Below, piece by piece: positions 57,932 through 64,000 of a stretch of 64,000 nucleotides of DNA. The DNA lies in assembly GCA_024180945.1 (NCBI GenBank), contig JAKSGN010000036.1:2232001-2296000 (forward strand), read 5' to 3'. The DNA is from Macrophomina tecta (lineage: Eukaryota > Ascomycota > Dothideomycetes > Botryosphaeriales > Botryosphaeriaceae). Numbering within the stretch: the first letter of the stretch is position 1; every line of letters begins with the position of its first letter. The position numbers and the translations under genes were made by a program. Under the pieces are notes generated by a model that worked only from the letters and a program-made list of their open reading frames with translations, was not told the DNA's origin and searched no databases.

Positions 57932-60900
57932 CTAGTTGATGAAGAGATAGTCGTCAAATTTGGCGTTGAAAATGTCGAAGTAGTATTCAATTAGGGAAAG
58001 ACGTTGTATTCCATGTCACGGGTGACGTTTTGCATGGGCTGGATGCAAAGAACGTTGTCATGTTGGACGCACAGGCATGGAATAATGTGGAACCATCATC
58101 CTAATGTCGGTGAGGACTTGCATGATTTCCGAAGCGAGTGTATAGTAATGGCGTTCCGTGGAATCGTAACACTCCAAATTTTGGAATGATTGCTCTGCAT
58201 GTAACAGAGCGTGGAACTGAGCCGCGTTCTGTCCCAGTAAGACTGGAAGACGTGTGAGCTGGATCTATTTATGATCTTGTTGCGTTGGAGCGCGGTATTT
58301 CCGTGCATGCTCGCGATGGAATTGCCGTGCGGGCGTCTGAAGAGGCGTGCCAATTATTGTGCAAGCAACGAAGCGGAAGAAGAAGCCTTGCGGCATTTTA
58401 CGGACCGGGAGTAGGAGCAGAGCATTGGTTGAAGTTCAGGTCATGGGATGGCAGAGGTTGCTAGTGGTTGTTGAGCAAGTATTAAACCATCTTGCGGGGC
58501 ACAGGCCATGCATCTTCATCTGGGCTATGTTTCTGTATAGACGAAGATAGACCACACTGTTCAACTCGGCAGTGGGGCATCTTGCAAGGCTAAGTTGCAT
58601 TGGCTGCTGGCGTCTTGTTTTTCCCAAGTTGCTGCCTGTATTTGGTTGTACATGAGATAGGTTGTGGGGGATGTACTGGAAGTAATCAGTAGAAGCTGAT
58701 TAATGTATAGTTACTGTGCACAATGTTATGCCACACCGTTACGCCACGTATACGCCGTTAGTGGATGCGGCTTCGGGCGCATTTATGTTAGCGAGGATAA
58801 AGGATTTTTTGTGGCAATGCTGTACTAAGCGGAGTGTTGAGTATTGATAGATGTTACATTGACGACTGTTGTAATAATTAATATAGTGAGCGCAATGCTT
58901 TCCGAAGGGAAACTTAATAACCCAATGGTCATTGGCCTCTAAAACCCAGCCAGAATATGTTGGATAAGGATTCGTGCACTACTCTGCAAAGTGAACGGTA
59001 TGGGTGGGTGACCGAGCCTCAGTCTACGACTCAGCGGATAGCACAGAAGCGCTGAAGATAACTGCTAGTGTTGCAAAATGAAGGTATCCCAAATGAGTGA
59101 GAACATGATTTGAGGAAATTGTGGCGATTGCGGACACGAGATACCATGCATATTGGCCTACGACGCCGCTGCTAGGAATACCACTCTACTTATTCAGACT
59201 CAGATGCGGCTTGAATACACCCCAAGCTTGCTTCGATGAGCAGCGAGCAGCTGAGCAGATCGACCTCTCAAGCCTTTGCCATAGAGAGATAAAAGACAAC
59301 TAACCAAGAGGCACGACTGAAGCTAAAGCAGGAAAGTTCATGGTCATTGCAGCGAAATCGCGCCAGGCTCGCCACCTTCTGTAGAGGATTCGCAATCCGC
59401 CGAAGCTTCATTACAAACCATCCATGGAATTCGCGGCGGGTCGGGCTCAGAGGCTGTCGTCTTCAGCGCTCGGCGCGGGTAAGTGCGCTCAGGATTATCC
59501 ATATAGTTCAGTAGTTCTGAACGTCACTGCTACTCAGCTACGCTTATGTAGCGGTTTTAGAGGGCGCTGATGGGTCTGTGCCGGCGGCGATACCAATACC
59601 ATCGGGCGCTTGCCCTGCGGTCGAGCCTGGATTGTTAGCCCCAGCAAACACAAGTAGCCGAGAATATATAAGAAGATGCAACAGTCTTAGATTTCTCCGA
59701 AGTGCATGTTGAATTCGTTTCACTTTCTGTGCTCACTGACTTTGTGAAGCTGCTCCAAGAAGCTTCAGACGTAGATGAGACGGATCCCGAAATTCCGGAG
59801 CCAGTAGAGTCCGATGTAGACTCAGAAAGAACGGAGCTCGAGCCGGAGGGTGTGCAATTGGCATCCGCGCTCGTTGTGGCCGAGCCGGAGGTAGCATTCA
59901 ACTGTCCATTGGGGGTTGTCTGGGCAGTTATGTTTGTACTTAGCGTTGCCTGCGTGAGGCAATACACTTTGGTGCGTTGTACGACTGGTTCAGCGGAACT
60001 TTGAGATAATAATGCGTTCGGATCCATCAGCGGCGGTGCCCCTAAAGAGGAAGATGCTATTGGTTGTGGCAAATTCCCCAGCGCTGACCGGACTAGCTGC
60101 CTGGAACCGATTCCAGTCTGCGCGAAGGCATCCAATATTTTCCCAGAATATATTTGGCACTCCTGGGTCTTGGGCGTGCGGGCTACATACGTGTCTAAAA
60201 GGGCGGGGCGAAATTGGGGTCAGCTATCAGACAGCCGGCGACTAGTGAAGGCACAGACGTGGATATGCTCAGAGCCTCGGATGCGGGGTACATCGGGCAT
60301 TCGCTCTCCTCGTGCAGGATGATGGTATCCAGAGTGAAGTCCTTCTCTTGCTAGGACAGCCGCATTCCGTCCATGTGCCGGCTTGGAAAAAGCAGCAGGC
60401 GAAATATTGCGTTAGCCAAGCCCTTGATTGGTTAGCGCGGGATCAGAGAAACCTTGGGAGAAGCATGCATATGGTAGCCCCCTACCAGGTTCATGTGATG
60501 ACGGTCGTGTGAGCAAGGAGTTCAGTTGCATTGCGTTGAAGAAGGACAGCGAGGGTGCTGACCCCAATTTTTTGGCCAGAGTAGATGGTGGTCAATCCGA
60601 TGATTGTCTGAGTTGTTGCGATCAGATTCACTCCCCATGGACACGTAAGCAATGTGTGCCAAATGGCTTCAAAGACACATCCTGGAATGTTATCTCTGTC
60701 GTCCTGGTATCGCAGTTCAAGCAATCCGAAGAAGACGATGTCGAGGTGGTAGCCGGCGGTTGAGAGGAGAGGCTTTTCTGCCATCAACTGTATCAACTGA
60801 AGAGCTACCTTTAGCTGTATAACAGCCGCAGAGCCACAATGAAATGGGGTATAAATACTATACAATGGCCATGGCTGCTCAAGTGTCCGCCGAATTCTGT

Positions 60901-61680
60901 AAGCCGAGGCCCGGGCATATGGACCTCAGGAGGCTTTAATGCGCTCGGGTGTAGTTACGGCTTTAAGAGCATCGTCAGAAAAGGTCTGCATGTGTGACAA
61001 ATAGTGGACAAGGTAGGGTGAGGCAGAGCCTTGCTCCATCAGTGGTTGCGCGAGTGACAAGGACATTGAGCTGTTAGATAGTTTCAATAGGGAGGTGACA
61101 CAGTAATGATTCAAGCTTGCGCCAAGGCTGGGGCAGTAATACGCGGACCCAAAGCCTGTAAATATGTGGCTTCATAACATGGGTATCGGCAGGCCGCTTC
61201 CGTCCTACCCACACTTGCCCCTGTCAGGCCAATGGTAACACGCTCGGGAGGACTTTCCAGGACGGCAGGCGGCGACGACGGCCATCTCGTTTTCCGCATT
61301 TCGTGGCTCTGGACATGCGCATGCCCGAGTAGGATTCCGGCGACGTGGAGAATAAGGATAGGAATAGATATTCCCGGGCAAGTATGGGCTGGAGGGCCAG
61401 CATGTACCCATATATCTCTTTTACATGATGGAGAGACTTTCTTCTATTGTGGCTGTCGTGTGAGCCGAACAAGATAAACAAAAGTTTACCGGAGGGACCA
61501 AAGAGAACTGGTATCTATAGTCAATCGACAGGGACTTAGCTGACGCCAGAAAAAGTGAGCGGGAGTGCAAGAACAATTGATGGAAAGCTCTGAGGGATTT
61601 AGATCTGCTGCTGTCTGTATGTGACACAGCTCCCACGTCGTACCGACTAGATACTTCACTGGTCGAGATTGCCGCCAGGT
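57932..61680 (-). pseudogene. Decayed large membrane / mucin-like protein gene
   Basis: Reading 5' to 3' on the minus strand, coding-like pieces follow in order but in shifting frames. First ATDGLTWRQSRPVKYL, then a plausible 72-nt intron (61489-61418) giving SLRDIWVHAGP and a hydrophobic ISIPILILHVAGILLGHAHV. A frameshift near 61115 leads to LSLAQPLMEQGSASPYLVHY; TGA stop at 60928-60926; then YHLDIVFFGLLELRYQDD and GVNLIATTQTIIGLTTIYSG. After a gap, DFTLDTIILHEESECPMYPA breaks in a T4 run (60200-60197) and resumes as DTYVARTPKTQECQIYSGKI, followed by a Ser/Thr-rich, N-glycosylation-rich segment (about 59940-59650). Last, RLPVLLGQNAAQFHALLHAE after an in-frame TAG (58267-58265), with shifts near 58064 and 57994, ending LIEYYFDIFNAKFDDYLFIN and TAG. 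The neighbouring genes are intact, so sequencing error is unlikely. Family not identified. Confidence 0.5.
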
Positions 61681-62673
61681 GAGTCCGTCCGTGGCCAAGA
61701 CGAACGATCAGGCTGGGAGAACCGAGTCCTTGGCAGCTGTGGAGCACTTTATGCGGATGGAAACATGTGTTAACCCTGACACAGTCCTGCAGAAGCCGTG
61801 ATAAGCCAAGAGGCAAGAGAGCGGCGGCCAGGCGAGGGAGCAACATGCAACAGTCCGTTTCCAGCACTGATCAGCTGAGAGTTTGCTTTCTTGGCCGTCG
61901 TATGGGCTTCGCGCGGCATGGAGAGCGCAAGACTACCCGGTCACGAGGGACGCCGAACAACAACTCCAGCGTCTGAAGGGTGAGAGCGGCGGATCCAGGT
62001 CATAGTCCAAGATGTAGACGGCTGCGATGGAGCGTTTCGAGCAGCGCGGTGGTGTGCCTCCTCAGGAGCGCAGGGCTCGGGGACTTGCCTTAGCGGATGG
62101 GCCAAGAATGCGCTCGACAACGTATTGGGCGGTGGATGCCTGGGCATGTGAGACGGGCGGCGCGCGAGGCGGAGCGCATCTCAGGCGAGCGACATGCAGA
62201 GCGAAGGGATAGACGCAGCGGCAGTAGCACGGCAGCGGGCGGGCGAGGTGGTGCGCGTGTAAGCAGGCAGTTGGGGGTTGAGGACGGCACTGCACGTCGT
62301 TGGCGGAGAGCGTCTGATTGCCTGGGCGGGGAGGAAGTGTGGCTGTAGGGAGAGAGAGACAGAGCTGATTGCGAGATAAATAACGTTTCTCGGCTGGCTT
62401 GGGCCCCCGTTTTGCCCAGCGGGCTAGTCAGATCCCCTCTCTAGCCGCCCGCCGTCCCCTTCTCTGCCTGCTCCCAGCTTTGGACTCTCGCCGCAACACT
62501 CCGCCGCTCCCATCTCGCCCGTTGCCTTTGTGCTGCCCCGTCTAGCTACCACTGACTTCCTGCAGCTCCTCTCGCGGAGAAGCGGCATGCACGCGGCGGG
62601 CCCCAGTCTGCCCTATCTCCGCTGACTCGCGCCCCGCTGGCACCCGGTGGAGCTGCCGCGTCCTTGAGCTCTG
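61681..62673. other. Intergenic between the decayed gene and the A1-like gene
   Basis: About 1 kb. The frame of the decayed gene may continue upstream to about 61870 (SGLTHVSIRIKCSTAAKDSV), with a TGA in frame at about 61708. A pyrimidine-rich tract at 62440-62560 precedes the A1-like gene and may be its core promoter/leader. No other gene supported. Confidence 0.45.
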
Positions 62674-64000
62674 ATGCCTCTCCAACGGCGCGAGGACTCC
62701 ATCCCCCAGCCCTACACCGTGCCGACGACGGGAGAGTGGGATGGCAATGATGGCCCCTGGTCCAGCTTCCGCCTGAGTGTCGGCACTCCTCCCCAGGATT
62801 TCCGCGTCCTCGTGTCGACGCGTGGTCACGAGACTTTCGTGCTGGATCCCCATGGCTGCACCTCCACCGACCCGAGCAACTGCACCAGCGCCCGCGGCGC
62901 TGAGCCGTTCAACGGTGCCCAGAGCTCCGGCTTCAATACGAACGCTTCGTCGACTTGGGACATCATTGGCATCTATGACCTGGGCCTCGAAGCCGAGCTG
63001 GGCTACACAGGCAACGGCCAGTATGGCTACGACACCATCCGCCTCGGCTACAGCCAGGACCAGAGCGCCCCGGCCCTCGACCGCCAAGTCGTCGCCAGCA
63101 TCACCGACAAGAGCTTCTTCATGGGCGTCATCGGCTTGAGCCCTACCTCGTCGAGCTTCACCAGCGTCAGCGAACCCGTGAAGAGCTTCTTCCGCCAATT
63201 GAAGCAAAGTAATTCCATCCCGAGCGAGTCATATGCCTATACCGCCGGCGCCCCCTATCGTAAGTGCGGCCAATCCTCAAAGCCTTTTTCATATGTGCTG
63301 ACGCGCCGGACCTTTGGCAGGCTACAACAAAGTACTGGGCAATCTGATATTAGGAGGCTACGACCAAGCCCGGATTGCGTCCCCACCTAGCTTCAACTTT
63401 ACTTTTGCATCTGATGAGAGCCGTGACCTGGTGGTTGGCGTTCAGTCCATTACCGCAACCAGCAGTCTCAACGGCGTTGTGGCCATGACCAGGACCGGGC
63501 ACCTTTCAGTCGTGGACTCAACAGTAGCAGAACTGTGGCTTCCAACGGACGTGTGTGACGCATTTGCATCGAACTTCGGACTTAGCTATGACGAGAACAC
63601 GACGTACTACCTGGTGAACGACACCATACACTCGAGGCTGGTCGAGCTAAACCCGACCATCACCTTCAAGCTCGGCAACGAAATATACACGAGTGCTACT
63701 AATAGCACCAACATCGCGCTTCCTTACGCCGCTTTCGACCTGCAGGTCGGGTACCCCCACTACAACACCTCACAGCGCTACTTTCCAATACGGCGCGGCG
63801 CGAATGACTCCCAATATACCCTCGGCCGCACGCTTCTCCAAGAAGCCTATCTGATCGTGGACCACGAACGCCGCAACTTCACCATCGCGCAGACCAAATT
63901 CTCAGACCCACTCCCCAGTCCAGACATCGTCAGTATCCTGTCGCCGGGCACCGACGATCACGGGGAGACGCTGGGCAGCGCCACCGGCCTCAGCGCGGGG
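62674..64000 (+). CDS. Aspartic-protease-like (peptidase A1 fold) protein lacking the catalytic motif, 3' end beyond window
   Basis: Bilobed pepsin-fold protein. Exon 1 (62674-63259) and exon 2 (63321 to edge, 61-nt intron) give 422 visible residues. N-lobe marks are WSSFRLSVGTPPQDFRVLVS; the normal D-T/S-G catalytic triplet is replaced by S48-T-R-G in VLVSTRGHETFVL. In the C-lobe, the second active-site position reads V-V-D-S-T (Asp261) rather than D-T/S-G. Fold markers remain: GLEAELGYTGNGQYGYDTI, GVIGLSP, LGNLILGGYD, and the closing YTLGRTLLQEAYLIVDHERR. Loss of one Asp predicts no protease activity. A fungal group with this STxG/Ax pattern, followed by a membrane helix and cytosolic tail, exists to my knowledge. 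The start is uncertain: no signal peptide follows the ATG at 62674, and LQRREDS looks like a mature or pro N-terminus, so an upstream signal-peptide exon is likely. Confidence 0.85.

Overview
The window is nuclear DNA of a filamentous ascomycete (Pezizomycotina). The genes carry short GT-AG introns (about 48-180 nt) with CTGAC/CTAAC-like branch points, and the families are typical of moulds: DAL5-type MFS, Zn2Cys6 regulators, Pth11/rhodopsin-like membrane protein, MAPR, Mpv17/PMP22, NIPA, V-ATPase E, Chs5, PrpD, ferric reductase and a degenerate A1-protease-like protein. Gene style and the many intergenic microsatellites would fit a Dothideomycete, but the class is an inference. There are no bacterial-style operons, no CRISPR array, no rRNA, and I found no tRNA or intact transposon.

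Layout. 1-1.6 kb: a DAL5-like permease running off the left edge. 6.2-8.7 kb: a four-exon Zn2Cys6 regulator. 8.7-16.5 kb: a long stretch with no gene I can support. 16.5-21.2 kb: a compact block with a very-long-chain acyl-CoA synthetase (FAT1-like, C-terminal peroxisomal-type ARL), a convergent MAPR heme-binding membrane protein, and a divergent 97-residue protein of unknown function. 22.0-25.5 kb: a rhodopsin-like seven-TM protein and a PMP22/Mpv17 protein, both on the minus strand. 27.6-28.4 kb: a lone secreted cysteine-rich protein in gene-poor DNA. 29.9-36.7 kb: the densest block, with a NIPA-like Mg2+ transporter divergent from V-ATPase subunit E, then Chs5 and an EutQ-like cupin. 39.6-42.2 kb: a second Zn2Cys6 regulator. 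44.1-49.7 kb: mitochondrial 2-methylcitrate dehydratase and a large ferric reductase. 52.1-52.9 kb: an acidic unknown protein. 57.9-61.7 kb: remains of a large membrane/mucin-like gene broken by several frameshifts and nonsense codons. 62.7-64 kb: an aspartic-protease-like protein without the usual catalytic motif, truncated by the right edge.

How they may work together. No biosynthetic cluster is evident. Several neighbours touch lipid, peroxisome and propionate metabolism (FAT1-like synthetase, PMP22-like protein, methylcitrate dehydratase) or the secretory/vacuolar system (V-ATPase E, Chs5), but nothing shows co-regulation. The less ordinary items are the decayed gene, the pseudo-protease, the 97-aa protein paired with MAPR, and the lone secreted protein. 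I resolved exon structures by hand from frame continuity; none is checked against transcripts.
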